A DNA stretch of 64,000 bases from Pantoea sp. Eser (GTDB lineage Bacteria; Pseudomonadota; Gammaproteobacteria; Enterobacterales; Enterobacteriaceae): positions 155,493-219,492 of the forward strand of contig SZZY01000007.1 in the NCBI GenBank assembly GCA_009830035.1. Reading direction: 5' to 3'. Below the pieces are notes generated by a model that saw only the letters and a program-made list of their open reading frames with translations, had not been told where the DNA came from and did not search any database. This document shows, piece after piece, positions 21,042 through 30,485 of the stretch; position 1 is the first letter of the stretch; each line of letters starts with the position of its first letter. The translations under genes were made by a program, and so were the position numbers.

Positions 21042-21742
21042 AAAATATCGAAGAGCAGGCGGACAGTACGGTCCTGCTGGACGATCAGGCCGTCAGTGAT
21101 TATCTGCGGCAAAATCCCGATTTCTTCATCCGCAACGCCCGCCAGATTGAACAGATGGCAGTGCCGCATCCGGTACGCGGCAGCGTGTCACTGGTTGAGT
21201 GGCACATGGCGCGGCAGCGTAACCATATCCAGCAGCTGGAAGAAGAGATTACCCTGCTGATGGAACAGGCCACCGCCAATCACGACTTGTTTGACCGCTT
21301 GCTGGCGCTGCAAAGCCATCTGGCGGCAGCCGATTCGCTGCAGGAGATGCTGAATCGTCTGCACCGCTGGGCGCGTGAACTCGGCCTGGCCGGGGCCAAC
21401 GTGCGACTGTTCAGCGATAAATGGCAGCTCGGTGCGCCTTCGGATTTCTTCCAGCTTAACCTGTCGCGCCAGGCCTTTGAGCCGCTGCGCATCCAGCGCT
21501 TCGGCAATCAGCACCACTATCTGGGCAATATCAATGGCCCGGAATTATTGCTGCTGTTACCGCAGGCGAAGGCGATCGGTTCGGTCGCGATGTCGCTGAT
21601 GGGCGAAACCGGCGATCTGGGCGTGCTGATCTTCAGCAGCCGCGACAGCCAGCATTATCAATCCGGCATGGGTACGTTGCTGCTGCAGAACCTGTCGCAG
21701 ATGGTGCCTGATTTGCTGACCCGCTGGATTGAACACGCATGA
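21038..21742 (+). CDS. yigA: DUF484 family protein YigA
   Basis: YigA is a conserved protein of unknown role, always found before xerC in enterobacteria. The 234-residue product has a predicted coiled-coil ([23 protein letters not shown]) followed by a GAF-like domain ([15 protein letters not shown] to [29 protein letters not shown]). The ATG overlaps the dapF stop and its stop overlaps the xerC ATG. Function is not assigned; DUF484 resembles GAF sensor domains. Confidence 0.9.
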   Translation: MKNIEEQADSTVLLDDQAVSDYLRQNPDFFIRNARQIEQMAVPHPVRGSVSLVEWHMARQRNHIQQLEEEITLLMEQATANHDLFDRLLALQSHLAAADSLQEMLNRLHRWARELGLAGANVRLFSDKWQLGAPSDFFQLNLSRQAFEPLRIQRFGNQHHYLGNINGPELLLLLPQAKAIGSVAMSLMGETGDLGVLIFSSRDSQHYQSGMGTLLLQNLSQMVPDLLTRWIEHA

Positions 21743-22644
21743 GCAGCGCGCTGCAGGAGGCCGTCGACGGATTTCTGTGGTACCTTAAGGTGGAGCGCCA
21801 GCTCAGTCCGTTGACCCAGAGCAGCTATGCCCGCCAGCTGGCGGCGCTGGTAGCGATAGCCGATGAGATGAAGCTCAGTGCCTGGACGCAGCTCGAACCG
21901 GCGCAGGTGCGCAGCATGGCGGCACGCAGTCGTCGCGCCGGTCTGGCCGCCAGCAGTCTTGCGTTACGCCTCTCGGCGCTGCGCAGTTTTCTCGACTGGC
22001 AGGTCAGCCAGGGGTTGCTCAGCGCGAACCCGGCGAAAGGGGTAATGACGCCGCGTAAGACGCGCCATCTGCCGAAAAATATCGATGTCGATGACGTAAA
22101 CCAACTGCTGGAGATTGATCCCAGCGATCCGCTGGCGGTGCGCGACCGCACCATGCTGGAAGTGATGTACGGCGGTGGTCTGCGTCTCTCTGAACTGGTG
22201 AATCTGGATTGTCGTCATATTGATCTCGATTCCGGCGAAGTGTGGGTGGTGGGTAAGGGCAGCAAAGAGCGTCGTGTGCCGATTGGCCGCACCGCGGTCA
22301 GCTGGATCCAGCACTGGTTGCCGCTGCGCGCCAGCTTTTGCGGCGAGGATGACGCGCTGTTTCTCTCTACGCGCGGCAACCGGATATCGGCGCGTAACGT
22401 GCAAAAGCGTTTCGCTGAATGGGGCATCAAGCAGGGCGCGACCAGCCATATTCATCCGCACAAACTGCGGCACTCCTTTGCGACCCACCTGCTGGAATCG
22501 AGCGGTGATTTGCGCGCGGTGCAGGAGCTGCTGGGCCACGCCAATCTCTCGACCACCCAGATTTATACCCATCTCGACTTTCAGCATCTGGCTTCGGTCT
22601 ATGATGCTGCGCATCCCCGGGCCAAACGAGGAAAGAACGAATGA
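21739..22644 (+). CDS. xerC: Tyrosine recombinase XerC
   Basis: XerC with XerD resolves chromosome dimers at dif under FtsK control. The 301-residue protein has an N-terminal SAM-like core-binding domain and a C-terminal catalytic domain. The catalytic set is visible: Arg in [13 protein letters not shown], Lys in [24 protein letters not shown] (His, Arg), [15 protein letters not shown] (His and the nucleophile Tyr). This is the housekeeping recombinase, not an integrase of a mobile element, as shown by context between yigA and yigB. Confidence 0.96.
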   Translation: MSSALQEAVDGFLWYLKVERQLSPLTQSSYARQLAALVAIADEMKLSAWTQLEPAQVRSMAARSRRAGLAASSLALRLSALRSFLDWQVSQGLLSANPAKGVMTPRKTRHLPKNIDVDDVNQLLEIDPSDPLAVRDRTMLEVMYGGGLRLSELVNLDCRHIDLDSGEVWVVGKGSKERRVPIGRTAVSWIQHWLPLRASFCGEDDALFLSTRGNRISARNVQKRFAEWGIKQGATSHIHPHKLRHSFATHLLESSGDLRAVQELLGHANLSTTQIYTHLDFQHLASVYDAAHPRAKRGKNE

Positions 22645-23357
22645 AGTTTTATCGTCCGCTGGCTGCCATAAAAGCCATCACCTTCGACCTTGATGACACG
22701 CTGTATGATAACCATCCGGTGATCCGCCGGACCACCGCTGAATCCCATGCGGCGCTACAGGCCTTTCATCCGGCGCTGCGCGATTTTACGCCGCAGGCTT
22801 ACCAGGCGCTGCGCGACGAGTTGCTGCTGCGTGAACCGGAGATCTACCACGATGTGTCGGAGTGGCGTCGGCGTTCGGTTGAGCTGGCGATGCTGAACAT
22901 CGGCTTGTCTGCCGCTGAGGCGACGGCCGGGGCGGAGCAGGTCATGGCGGTGTTTCATCAATGGCGTAGCCAGGTTGAGATGCCGGATGAGACCCATCAG
23001 ACGCTGAAAATCCTGGCGGAGAAAGTTCCGCTGGTGGCGGTCACCAACGGTAATGCCTGCCCGGAAAAAATGGGCATTGCCGATTACTTCCGGTTTACGC
23101 TGCGGGCGGGGCCGGATGGACGTGCGAAGCCGTGGCAGGATATGTATCAGCGGGCGGCACAGCGGCTTAATATCGCCCCTCAGCACATTCTGCACGTCGG
23201 CGACGATCTCACCACCGATGTGGCTGGCTCGTTGCGTTGCGGTATGCAGGCCTGCTGGATTAACCTGCGTCAGGGCAACCTGATGCATATCGCCGATGCG
23301 CGCCTGTTGCCGCATGTCGAAATTTCGCAGTTGGCATCACTCACCTCACTGCTATAA
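22641..23357 (+). CDS. yigB: HAD-family FMN/riboflavin-pathway phosphatase YigB
   Basis: YigB is a HAD phosphatase active on FMN and on 5-amino-6-(5-phospho-D-ribitylamino)uracil, a riboflavin intermediate. The 238-residue product has HAD motif I ([12 protein letters not shown]), motif II (LVAVTNGN), motif III Lys in [10 protein letters not shown] and motif IV ([18 protein letters not shown]). It overlaps xerC by four bases. The uvrD -35 element and the first bases of its -10 lie inside the 3' end of this gene. Confidence 0.93.
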   Translation: MKFYRPLAAIKAITFDLDDTLYDNHPVIRRTTAESHAALQAFHPALRDFTPQAYQALRDELLLREPEIYHDVSEWRRRSVELAMLNIGLSAAEATAGAEQVMAVFHQWRSQVEMPDETHQTLKILAEKVPLVAVTNGNACPEKMGIADYFRFTLRAGPDGRAKPWQDMYQRAAQRLNIAPQHILHVGDDLTTDVAGSLRCGMQACWINLRQGNLMHIADARLLPHVEISQLASLTSLL

Positions 23358-23376
23358 TAGCTGTAAATTTATCCAG
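23331..23376 (+). promoter_or_regulatory. uvrD promoter with LexA box
   Basis: TTGGCA (23331-23336), a 16-base spacer and a perfect TATAAT (23353-23358) are followed directly by CTGTAAATTTATCCAG (23361-23376). This fits CTG-N10-CAG and closely resembles the E. coli uvrD SOS box. LexA binding here would cover the transcription start. uvrD is a known SOS gene. Confidence 0.8.
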
Positions 23377-23452
23377 TCGTCTCCCTTCGTTTCGCGCTGC
23401 GGCCGTGGCGGCAGCCGGGTTTGTTCCCGCCGCAGGCCGGACACCGGCAGCC

Positions 23453-23496
23453 GTCGCCTGGCGTCAGGCGTAACAGACCGGGCGGCGACCTTTTTT
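23453..23496 (+). terminator. Possible attenuator in the uvrD leader
   Basis: GTCGCC (23453-23458) and GGCGAC (23484-23489) can pair and are followed by six T, between the promoter and the uvrD ATG at 23515. An alternative upstream hairpin (GCGGC...CCGGG/CCCG...CCGC, about 23408-23432) exists. E. coli uvrD has been reported to be controlled by LexA and by attenuation, so this is a plausible counterpart; pairing is only six bases. Confidence 0.4.
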
Positions 23497-23514
23497 CTTT
23501 GGTAAACGGGGCTT

Positions 23515-25677
23515 ATGGACGTTTCTGAACTGCTCGACGGTTTGAATGACAAACAGCGCGAGGCCGTTGCGGCACCGCGCTGTAACCTGCTGGTGCTGGC
23601 AGGCGCGGGCTGTGGAAAAACGCGGGTGCTGGTCCATCGCATCGCCTGGCTGCTGTCGGTCGAAAACTGTTCGCCTTACTCGATTATGGCGGTGACCTTT
23701 ACCAACAAAGCGGCGGCCGAGATGCGTCACCGTATTGGGCAGCTGATCGGCACCAGCCAGGGCGGCATGTGGATCGGTACCTTCCACGGCTTGGCGCACC
23801 GCTTGCTGCGTGCCCACCATCTGGACGCCAATTTGCCGCAGGACTTTCAAATCCTCGACAGTGAAGACCAGCTGCGCCTGCTTAAGCGCCTGATCAAATC
23901 GATGAATCTCGATGAGAAGCAGTGGCCGGCGCGTCAGGGCATGTGGTACATCAACGGCAAAAAAGATGAAGGCCTGCGGCCAAAGCATATTGAAAGTTAT
24001 GGCAATCCGGTTGAGCAGACCTGGCTGCGTATCTATCGGGCCTATCAGGAAGCTTGCGACCGTGCCGGTTTAGTCGACTTTGCCGAACTGCTGCTGCGCG
24101 CCCATGAGCTGTGGCTCAACAAGCCACACATTCTGAATCACTACCGCGAACGCTTCACCGACGTGCTGGTGGACGAATTCCAGGATACTAACAACATTCA
24201 GTATGCGTGGATCCGCATGCTGGCGGGCGACAGCAGCCGGGTAATCATCGTCGGCGATGACGATCAGTCAATCTATGGCTGGCGCGGGGCGCAGGTCGAG
24301 AACATCCAGCGCTTCCTGCAGGATTTCCCCGGCGCGGAAACCATCCGCCTTGAGCAAAACTATCGCTCAACCAACAACATCCTGAAGTCCGCCAACGCCC
24401 TGATCGCCAACAATAATGGCCGTATGGGTAAAGAGCTGTGGACCGACGGCAGCGACGGCGAACCCATCTCCATCTATTGCGCCTTCAATGAGCTGGACGA
24501 AGCGCGCTTCGTGGTAAACCGCATCAAGACGTGGATGGAAAACGGCAACGCTCTGAATGATTGCGCCATTCTCTATCGCAGCAACGCCCAGTCGCGCGTG
24601 CTGGAAGAGGCGCTGCTACAAAGCAGTATGCCGTACCGTATTTATGGCGGTATGCGCTTCTTCGAGCGTCAGGAGATCAAAGATGCGCTCTCCTATCTGC
24701 GCCTGATGGCCAACCGCAATGATGACGCGGCATTTGAGCGCGTGGTCAACACCCCGACGCGTGGCGTGGGCGATCGTACGCTCGACGTGGTGCGCCAGAC
24801 CGCGCGTGAACGGCAGATGACCCTGTGGCAGGCAACGCGCGAACTGCTGCAAACCCGCGCGCTGGCCGGCCGGGCCGCGTCGGCGCTGCAACGTTTCTGT
24901 GAATTGGTCGATTCGCTGGTTACAGAAACCGCAGAGCTGCCGCTGCATGTCCAGACCGACCGGGTGATCAAAGACTCCGGTCTGTGGCTGATGTACGAGC
25001 AGGAGAACGGCGAAAAAGGCCAGGCGCGAATCGAAAACCTTGAGGAACTGGTGACCGCTACGCGCCAGTTCAGCTATCAGCATGAAGATGAAGACTTAAT
25101 GCCGCTGAAGGCTTTTTTATCGCACGCGGCGCTGGAGGCGGGCGAAGGCCAGGCCGACAAATGGCAGGATGCAGTGCAGCTGATGACGCTGCACTCGGCG
25201 AAAGGGCTGGAGTTCAGCCAGGTATTTATCGTCGGGATGGAAGAGGGGATGTTCCCGAGCCAGATGTCGCTGGATGAAGGCGGCCGGCTGGAAGAGGAGC
25301 GTCGGCTGGCTTACGTTGGCGTGACCCGCGCGATGATCAAGCTGACGCTAACCTATGCCGAAACCCGCCGACTGTATGGTAAGGAAGTGTATCATCGGCC
25401 TTCACGTTTTATCGGCGAGCTGCCGGAAGAGTGCATTGAAGAAGTGCGCTTACGCGCCAGCGTCAGCCGTCCGGTGAATCACCAGCGGATGGGTGCGCCG
25501 GTGAGCAAAAACGACAGCGGTTTCGCGCTCGGCCAGCGGGTTCACCACGCGAAATTTGGTGAAGGCACCATCATTAATCTGGAAGGCAGCGGCGAGCACA
25601 GCCGCCTGCAGGTGGCTTTCCAGGGGCAGGGAATCAAGTGGTTAGTGGCGGCATACGCCAAACTGGAAACCCTGTAG
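23515..25677 (+). CDS. uvrD: DNA helicase II
   Basis: UvrD is the SF1A 3'-5' helicase of nucleotide excision repair and methyl-directed mismatch repair. The 720-residue protein matches E. coli in length and all helicase motifs: motif I LAGAGCGKTRVL, Ia FTNKAAAEM, II VDEFQDTN, III IVGDDDQSIYGWRG, IV RLEQNYRS, V LMTLHSAKGLEF, VI RLAYVGVTRAM. The C-terminal Tudor-like end (LGQRVHHAKFGEGTIINLEG) is intact. Unusual is a Cys in place of the usual Ser before GKT in motif I, together with another Ser-to-Cys change ten residues earlier (PRC). Confidence 0.96.
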   Translation: MDVSELLDGLNDKQREAVAAPRCNLLVLAGAGCGKTRVLVHRIAWLLSVENCSPYSIMAVTFTNKAAAEMRHRIGQLIGTSQGGMWIGTFHGLAHRLLRAHHLDANLPQDFQILDSEDQLRLLKRLIKSMNLDEKQWPARQGMWYINGKKDEGLRPKHIESYGNPVEQTWLRIYRAYQEACDRAGLVDFAELLLRAHELWLNKPHILNHYRERFTDVLVDEFQDTNNIQYAWIRMLAGDSSRVIIVGDDDQSIYGWRGAQVENIQRFLQDFPGAETIRLEQNYRSTNNILKSANALIANNNGRMGKELWTDGSDGEPISIYCAFNELDEARFVVNRIKTWMENGNALNDCAILYRSNAQSRVLEEALLQSSMPYRIYGGMRFFERQEIKDALSYLRLMANRNDDAAFERVVNTPTRGVGDRTLDVVRQTARERQMTLWQATRELLQTRALAGRAASALQRFCELVDSLVTETAELPLHVQTDRVIKDSGLWLMYEQENGEKGQARIENLEELVTATRQFSYQHEDEDLMPLKAFLSHAALEAGEGQADKWQDAVQLMTLHSAKGLEFSQVFIVGMEEGMFPSQMSLDEGGRLEEERRLAYVGVTRAMIKLTLTYAETRRLYGKEVYHRPSRFIGELPEECIEEVRLRASVSRPVNHQRMGAPVSKNDSGFALGQRVHHAKFGEGTIINLEGSGEHSRLQVAFQGQGIKWLVAAYAKLETL

Positions 25678-25744
25678 CCTGCGGTTGACGACATTTTCGT
25701 CTCAGCGTAACATGCGCCCACTATTATCATGAGAGGACAATGCC

Positions 25745-25801
25745 TTGGACACGCCCAGTCGATGCTGGCTCAATAACCTGGATAACAGGAATAACCGCTA
25801 A
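25745..25801 (+). CDS. Probable corA leader peptide (CorL-like)
   Basis: AGAGG eight bases before a TTG at 25745 opens an 18-codon frame reading LDTPSRCWLNNLDNRNNR (initiator read as Met). Two other short frames begin at ATGs nearby but have worse spacing. In Salmonella a leader peptide, CorL, couples translation to Rho-dependent termination and sets CorA expression by Mg2+. The peptide's stop codon falls inside the left arm of the 25792-25835 hairpin, so ribosome position could control that hairpin. Identity is inferred from context. Confidence 0.5.
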   Translation: MDTPSRCWLNNLDNRNNR

Positions 25802-25835
25802 GGCTACCTCTCTACGCGGGTAGCCTTAGCGGTTA
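25792..25835 (+). promoter_or_regulatory. Perfect 17-bp stem in the corA leader
   Basis: TAACCGCTAAGGCTACC (25792-25808) and its exact complement (25819-25835) enclose a ten-base loop. There is no T run, so it is not a plain factor-independent terminator; a role as a leader control element is inferred. The other leader DNA up to 25979 shows nothing else recognised except a CorA-proximal GGGGAG ribosome site. Confidence 0.65.
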
Positions 25836-25979
25836 TCAGCGACTTCCCTTTTCTAATCCCGTCGCACGAGTCAGCACTGATTTACCCTTGAAACTGTGTT
25901 TCCGTGTTCAGGTTGCCCGTTCCGCTTGGTGAACGGCGGACTGCCTTGTCCCATTTAGTCTGCAATGGGGAGTATTGCT

Positions 25980-26933
25980 ATGCTGAGCGCATTTAAACTG
26001 GATCACAGCCGCCTGACGCGTCTGGAGCTGGAAGACGAAAACGACAAACTGACCACCTCCGTCTGGGTCGATCTGATCGAACCGGAAGAGGGCGAGCGTG
26101 ACCGGGTGCAATCCGAACTCGGTCAGAGCCTGGCAACCCGGCCTGAACTGGAAGATATCGAGGCCTCGGCACGCTTCTTTGAAGATGAAGATGGCTTGCA
26201 TATTCACTCCTTCTTCTTCTATGAAGATGCCGAAGATCACGCCGGTAACTCCACCGTGGCGTTCACCATCCGTGAAGGCCGTCTCTACACGCTGCGTGAA
26301 CGCGAACTGCCGGCCTTCCGGCTCTATCGCATGCGCGCCCGTAACCAGACGCTGATCGACGGCAATGCGTTTGAGCTGCTGCTCGACCTGTTTGAAACCA
26401 AAATCGAACAGCTGGCAGATGAGATTGAGAACATCTATAGCGCGCTGGAAAAACTCAGTCGGGTGATCATGGAAGGTCAGCAGGGCGAAGAGTACGATCT
26501 GGCGCTGTCGCGTTTAGCCGAACTGGAAGATATCGGCTGGAAGGTGCGTTTGTGCCTGATGGATACCCAGCGCGCGCTCAACTTCCTGGTGCGTAAAGCG
26601 CGTTTGCCGGGCAATCAGCTGGAGCAGGCGCGTGAAATCCTGCGCGATATCGAATCGCTGCTGCCGCATAACGAATCGTTGTTCCAGAAGGTGAACTTCC
26701 TGATGCAGGCGGCGATGGGCTTTATCAATATCGAGCAGAACCGCATCATCAAGATCTTCTCGGTGGTTTCGGTGGTGTTCCTGCCGCCGACGCTGGTCGC
26801 CTCAAGCTACGGCATGAACTTTGAGTTTATGCCAGAGCTGAAGTGGAGCTTTGGTTATCCCGCCGCGATTGGCCTGATGATTCTGGCCGGCCTGGCACCC
26901 TATCTCTACTTTAAACGTAAAAACTGGTTATAA
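25980..26933 (+). CDS. corA: Magnesium/cobalt/nickel transporter CorA
   Basis: CorA is the homopentameric constitutive Mg2+ channel of the inner membrane. The ATG at 25980, behind GGGGAG, gives 317 residues starting [12 protein letters not shown]. The long cytoplasmic domain carries the conserved [29 protein letters not shown] region (quoted as landmarks [14 protein letters not shown] and HIHSFFF). The C-terminus has the stalk helix and two membrane helices with the signature YGMNF in the pore loop and the basic tail YFKRKNWL. No damage. Confidence 0.96.
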   Translation: MLSAFKLDHSRLTRLELEDENDKLTTSVWVDLIEPEEGERDRVQSELGQSLATRPELEDIEASARFFEDEDGLHIHSFFFYEDAEDHAGNSTVAFTIREGRLYTLRERELPAFRLYRMRARNQTLIDGNAFELLLDLFETKIEQLADEIENIYSALEKLSRVIMEGQQGEEYDLALSRLAELEDIGWKVRLCLMDTQRALNFLVRKARLPGNQLEQAREILRDIESLLPHNESLFQKVNFLMQAAMGFINIEQNRIIKIFSVVSVVFLPPTLVASSYGMNFEFMPELKWSFGYPAAIGLMILAGLAPYLYFKRKNWL

Positions 26934-26942
26934 AGCGCGCAG

Positions 26943-26967
26943 CGGGTCGTCTGAGACGGCCCGTTTT
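26943..26967 (+). terminator. Terminator after corA
   Basis: CGGGTCGTC, loop TGA, GACGGCCCG (one G-T pair), then TTTT. It starts ten bases after the corA stop. Confidence 0.7.
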
Positions 26968-27030
26968 GCTGGCCCCCGTCTGCATTTCTGCGTAATCTTA
27001 CCCTCTCTTTTTACAAATAATTAACTTCTT

Positions 27031-28087
27031 ATGGATGTACTCTCGTTGCGCGCGCAGTGGACACTGCTGTTATTTCAGCTCGGTGCTGTTGGGCAGCGTG
27101 CTGCAATTTTTTCACCTGCCCGCCGCGCTGTTGCTGGGACCGATGATTGTCGGTGTGGTGATGGGGCTGTCAGGCGCGACAATGCGCATTGATAAACGGC
27201 TGTTCCTGTTGGCGCAGGCGGTACTGGGCTGCATGATTGCGCAGAGCCTGTCGCCCTCCATTCTGACCCCGCTGATTCAGGACTGGACGGTGGTGCTGGC
27301 GTTGCTGCTGCTGACGCTGCGGCCAGCGGCCTGTCAGGCTTTCTGCTGATCCGCTTCAGTCAGAAAGCCCGGCCCGACCGGCGCATGGGGATCGTCACCG
27401 GGCGGCGCATCGGCAATGGTCGCGATGGCCGGCGATTTCGGTGCCGACGTGCGGCTGGTGGCGTTCATGCAATATCTGCGGGTGCTGTTTGTCGCCACTG
27501 CGGCGGCGCTGGTGGCGCGAATCGGACTAGGCGATGCGGCCCATAGCGTTTCGCTGCTGTGGTTCCCGCCGCTGAATCTCGGCTTTTCGGTAACGCTGGC
27601 GTTGATGCTGACAGGGGCATGGCTCGGGACCACCCGGCTGCGCATTCCTTCCGGTGCCTTATTGCTGCCTGCACTGGCGGGCGCGGCGTTGAACGCCAGC
27701 GGGATGGCGATTTTGCAGGTGCCGGAATGGCTGCTGGCACTGGCTTATGTGCTGATTGGCTGGAGCGTCGGCCTGCGCTTCACCCGGCCGGTATTTTTGC
27801 TGGCTCTGCGCACGCTGCCGCAAATGCTGGCGTCGATTTTTGGATTGATGCTGTTGTGTGGCGGACTGGCGTGGATGCTGACGCGCGTACTGCATATCGA
27901 TCTGATGACGGCTTATCTCGCCACCAGCCCAAGCGGACTGGACACGGTGGCGATTATTGCTGCCGGAACCCAAGTCAATATGGCCTTTGTAATGGCATTA
28001 CAGACGCTGCGGCTGTTCACCATCCTGCTGACCGGTCCGGCAATGGCGCGCTTTATCTCACGCTATGCGCGGCCTGCCACGGAATGA
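27031..28087 (+). pseudogene. Broken AbrB-family (AmoA-like) membrane transporter
   Basis: The conceptual protein, about 350 residues, starts MDVLSLRAQWTLLLF and has the duplicated membrane domain of the Gram-negative AbrB/AmoA-like family (HLPAALLLGPMIVGV, GGASAMVAMAGDFGADVRLVAFMQYLRVL, RIPSGALLLPALAGAALNASG, YLATSPSGLDTVAIIA). At least three single-base shifts split it: near 27076-27084 (extra T), near 27318 (missing G) and near 27360-27370 in a C/G run. The third segment from about 27365 is long and open. The family is of unclear substrate. Its 3' end overlaps rarD convergently by 30 bases. Confidence 0.85.
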
Positions 28088-28943
28088 AAATGCCACTGCA
28101 TCACAGACAAACACCAGCAGCGCCAGCCAGATAAAGCCAAAGGTTACCATTTTGTCTGGCGTGATGGTTTCGCCGTAGAACACCACCGCCAGCACGAACA
28201 TCAGCGTCGGGCCGAGATACTGAAAGAAGCCAACGGTGGAGAGACGCAGGCGGCTACAGGCGGCAGCGAACAGCATCAGCGGAATGGTGGTGACAATGCC
28301 TGCCGCCACCAGCTTCAGGTTCAGGCTCAGCGAGTTGGCCGATAAATGGCTGTTAGCGCTGTCGGCAAGACCAAACAGGTAGATGGCCGCCAGCGGAAAC
28401 AGCCACAGGGTTTCAATCAGCATCCCGCTCTGCGCATCCACCTGAATCTTTTTGCGTAACAGCCCATAAAAGGCAAAGCTCAGCGCCAGGCCCAGCGCGA
28501 TAATCGGTACGAACCGAACTGCCAGAGCTGCACCAGCCAGCACCACCGCCAGCCACTGTAAGCGGCGAAAACGCTCGCGCAAAAACAGCATGCCGAACAC
28601 CACGTTAATCAGCGGGTTAATAAAGTAGCCGAGGCTGGCTTCCAGCATGTGCTGGTTATTTACCGCCCAGATAAACAGCAGCCAGTTGCCGCCGATGGTG
28701 AGCGCGGTAAGCGCCAGCAGCAGCACTTTTTTCGGCTGGCGCAGAACGCTGCGAACGCCTGGCCAGCTGCGGGTCAGGGAGATCAGGATCAGCATAAACA
28801 GGGCTGACCAGATTACCCGGTGCGTCATGATTTCGGTTGTCGGAACATTTTTTACCAGCTTGAAATTAAGCCGGGGCGATTCCCCAGATAAAATAAGCGC
28901 CCAGTGCAAAGACAACGGCATGGCGAGTTTGTTGCGTATCCAT
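28058..28943 (-). pseudogene. rarD: Broken rarD-like EamA permease
   Basis: RarD is a ten-helix drug/metabolite (EamA) transporter of unknown substrate. From ATG 28943 the frame reads MDTQQTRHAVVFALGAYFIW and stops at a TAA (28868-28866) produced by one inserted base in the expected AYFKL. The rest continues in another frame (LVKNVPTTEIMTHRVIWS, NWLLFIWAVNNQHMLEASLG). A second lesion about 28520-28545 removes several residues and passes through an alternative frame (VQLWQFGS) before PIIALGLA. The C-terminal half is otherwise typical. Confidence 0.88.
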
Positions 28944-28966
28944 GTCTGTCCTGTTGTCAGGCGAAA

Positions 28967-29388
28967 TTAGCCGATCAGATAAGTGGCGGTTGCGGTAGCG
29001 ATATAATCGCCCTGCTGGTTGTGCAGTTCGACGCGGGCCACCGCAATTTTGTTGCCGGCGCGCAGCAGGCTGCTGGTGGCGGTGAAGCGTTCGCCGCGTC
29101 CCGGACGCAAATAGTCAACTCGCATATCGATGGTGCCCATGCGGGACAGGCGCTGACGCACACCATGCCCGCCGCGACGTCCAGCACCGCCGCGATCACC
29201 CCGCCATGCAGAATCTGCTGGGCGGTGTTGCCGACCAGCATGGTTTTATTGGCGAAACTGATTTCGGCATAGTCGGCATCCAGTCGCGTCAGCTCCAGAC
29301 CTAACGCCTGATTAAACGGCATGTGGTAAACGAAAATTTCGCCAACCAGACGGCGAGCGTCCTGCTGCGTCAGCACGAGTGATGACAT
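28967..29388 (-). pseudogene. yigI: Broken yigI-like hotdog-fold thioesterase
   Basis: YigI is a PaaI-type hotdog thioesterase. The N-terminal part from 29388 ([39 protein letters not shown]) is in one frame and the C-terminal part ([37 protein letters not shown]) in another. The join near 29160 lacks about 15 residues found in E. coli YigI (after VCV), so a deletion of roughly 45-50 bases, not a multiple of three, caused the shift. Confidence 0.88.
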
Positions 29389-29582
29389 GATAAAGTGTCC
29401 TGAAAAATCCGGCCCGGAGATGCGCGTAATGTTAATGAGTTGTGTATTCTATGCCGCTCGCGAGGGGGTTTCCAGTTTAAGAAATCAGCTCTCATCTTCA
29501 CTGCCATTTGCGTGTAGAATGGCCTGCTTTTTACGACACCCTTTCGGAAATTTTTACTACGCAGCGCTCACCGGAGAATTTT

Positions 29583-30461
29583 ATGCGTAAGCATCGCGCC
29601 TTGCTGGCGGCTATGTTATTACTTCCTGCACTGGCGCAGGCGGACGAAGCTCAGGTTAAAGAAGTGCATGACGCGCCGCAGGTTCGTGGCAGCATCATCG
29701 CTAACCTGCTGGAGAAGCATGATAATCCGTTCGTCCTCTATCCTTACGAGAACAACTATCCTCTCTACACTTACACCAGCGATCTCAATAAAGAGGCGAT
29801 CTCCTCCTACAACTGGGCAGAAAACGCCCGCAAGGATGAGGTAAAATTCCAGCTCAGCCTTGCATTCCTGCTGTGGCGCGGTATCCTGGGCGATAACTCG
29901 GTGCTGGCTGCCTCGTATACGCAGCGTTCTTGGTGGCAGTTGTCGAATCGCGGTGAGTCGTCACCGTTCCGCGAAACCAACTATGAGCCCCAGATTTTCC
30001 TTGGCTGGGCAACCGATTATTCTTTTGCTGGCTGGACGCTGCGTGACGTTGAAGTGGGTCTGAACCATGAATCCAATGGACGAAGCGACCCAACCTCACG
30101 TAGCTGGAACCGCGTCTATACCCGCCTGATGGCGGAGAACGGGAATTTCCTGGCAGAAATCAGACCTTGGTACCGGATTCCGGAAGGCGAAAGCAGCGAT
30201 GATAATCCCGATATCACCAAATATATGGGCTACTACCGCGCCAAAGTTGGCTATAAGCTCGGCGACAGCATCTTTAGCGTCGAAGGTAACTATAACTGGA
30301 ACAGCGGTTATGGCGGCGCGACCATGGCCTGGAGCTATCCGATCTCGGAGCATGTTCTCTTCTATACCCAGGTGTTTAGCGGCTATGGCGAATCGCTGAT
30401 CGATTACGACCATCGTCAGACCCGTCTGGGTGTAGGCGTAACGCTTAACTACTTGTTCTAA
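29583..30461 (+). CDS. pldA: Outer-membrane phospholipase A (OMPLA)
   Basis: PldA is a twelve-strand outer-membrane barrel that removes phospholipids mislocalised to the outer leaflet. The ATG at 29583, seven bases after GGAG, gives 292 residues with a signal peptide ending near ALAQADEA. The catalytic His-Ser-Asn set is visible in NHESNGRSDPTSRSWNR, and the last residue is Phe (LNYLF), as required for barrel assembly. An in-frame upstream extension to 29508 is not supported. It is intact amid broken neighbours. Confidence 0.95.
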   Translation: MRKHRALLAAMLLLPALAQADEAQVKEVHDAPQVRGSIIANLLEKHDNPFVLYPYENNYPLYTYTSDLNKEAISSYNWAENARKDEVKFQLSLAFLLWRGILGDNSVLAASYTQRSWWQLSNRGESSPFRETNYEPQIFLGWATDYSFAGWTLRDVEVGLNHESNGRSDPTSRSWNRVYTRLMAENGNFLAEIRPWYRIPEGESSDDNPDITKYMGYYRAKVGYKLGDSIFSVEGNYNWNSGYGGATMAWSYPISEHVLFYTQVFSGYGESLIDYDHRQTRLGVGVTLNYLF

Positions 30462-30485
30462 TCAATTACGTAAGACAGGAATAGA

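Noticed and set aside
21739..22644. Tyrosine recombinase as a sign of an integrated element
   Set aside because: It is the housekeeping XerC in its usual dapF-yigA-xerC-yigB context; no att repeats or cargo genes are present.
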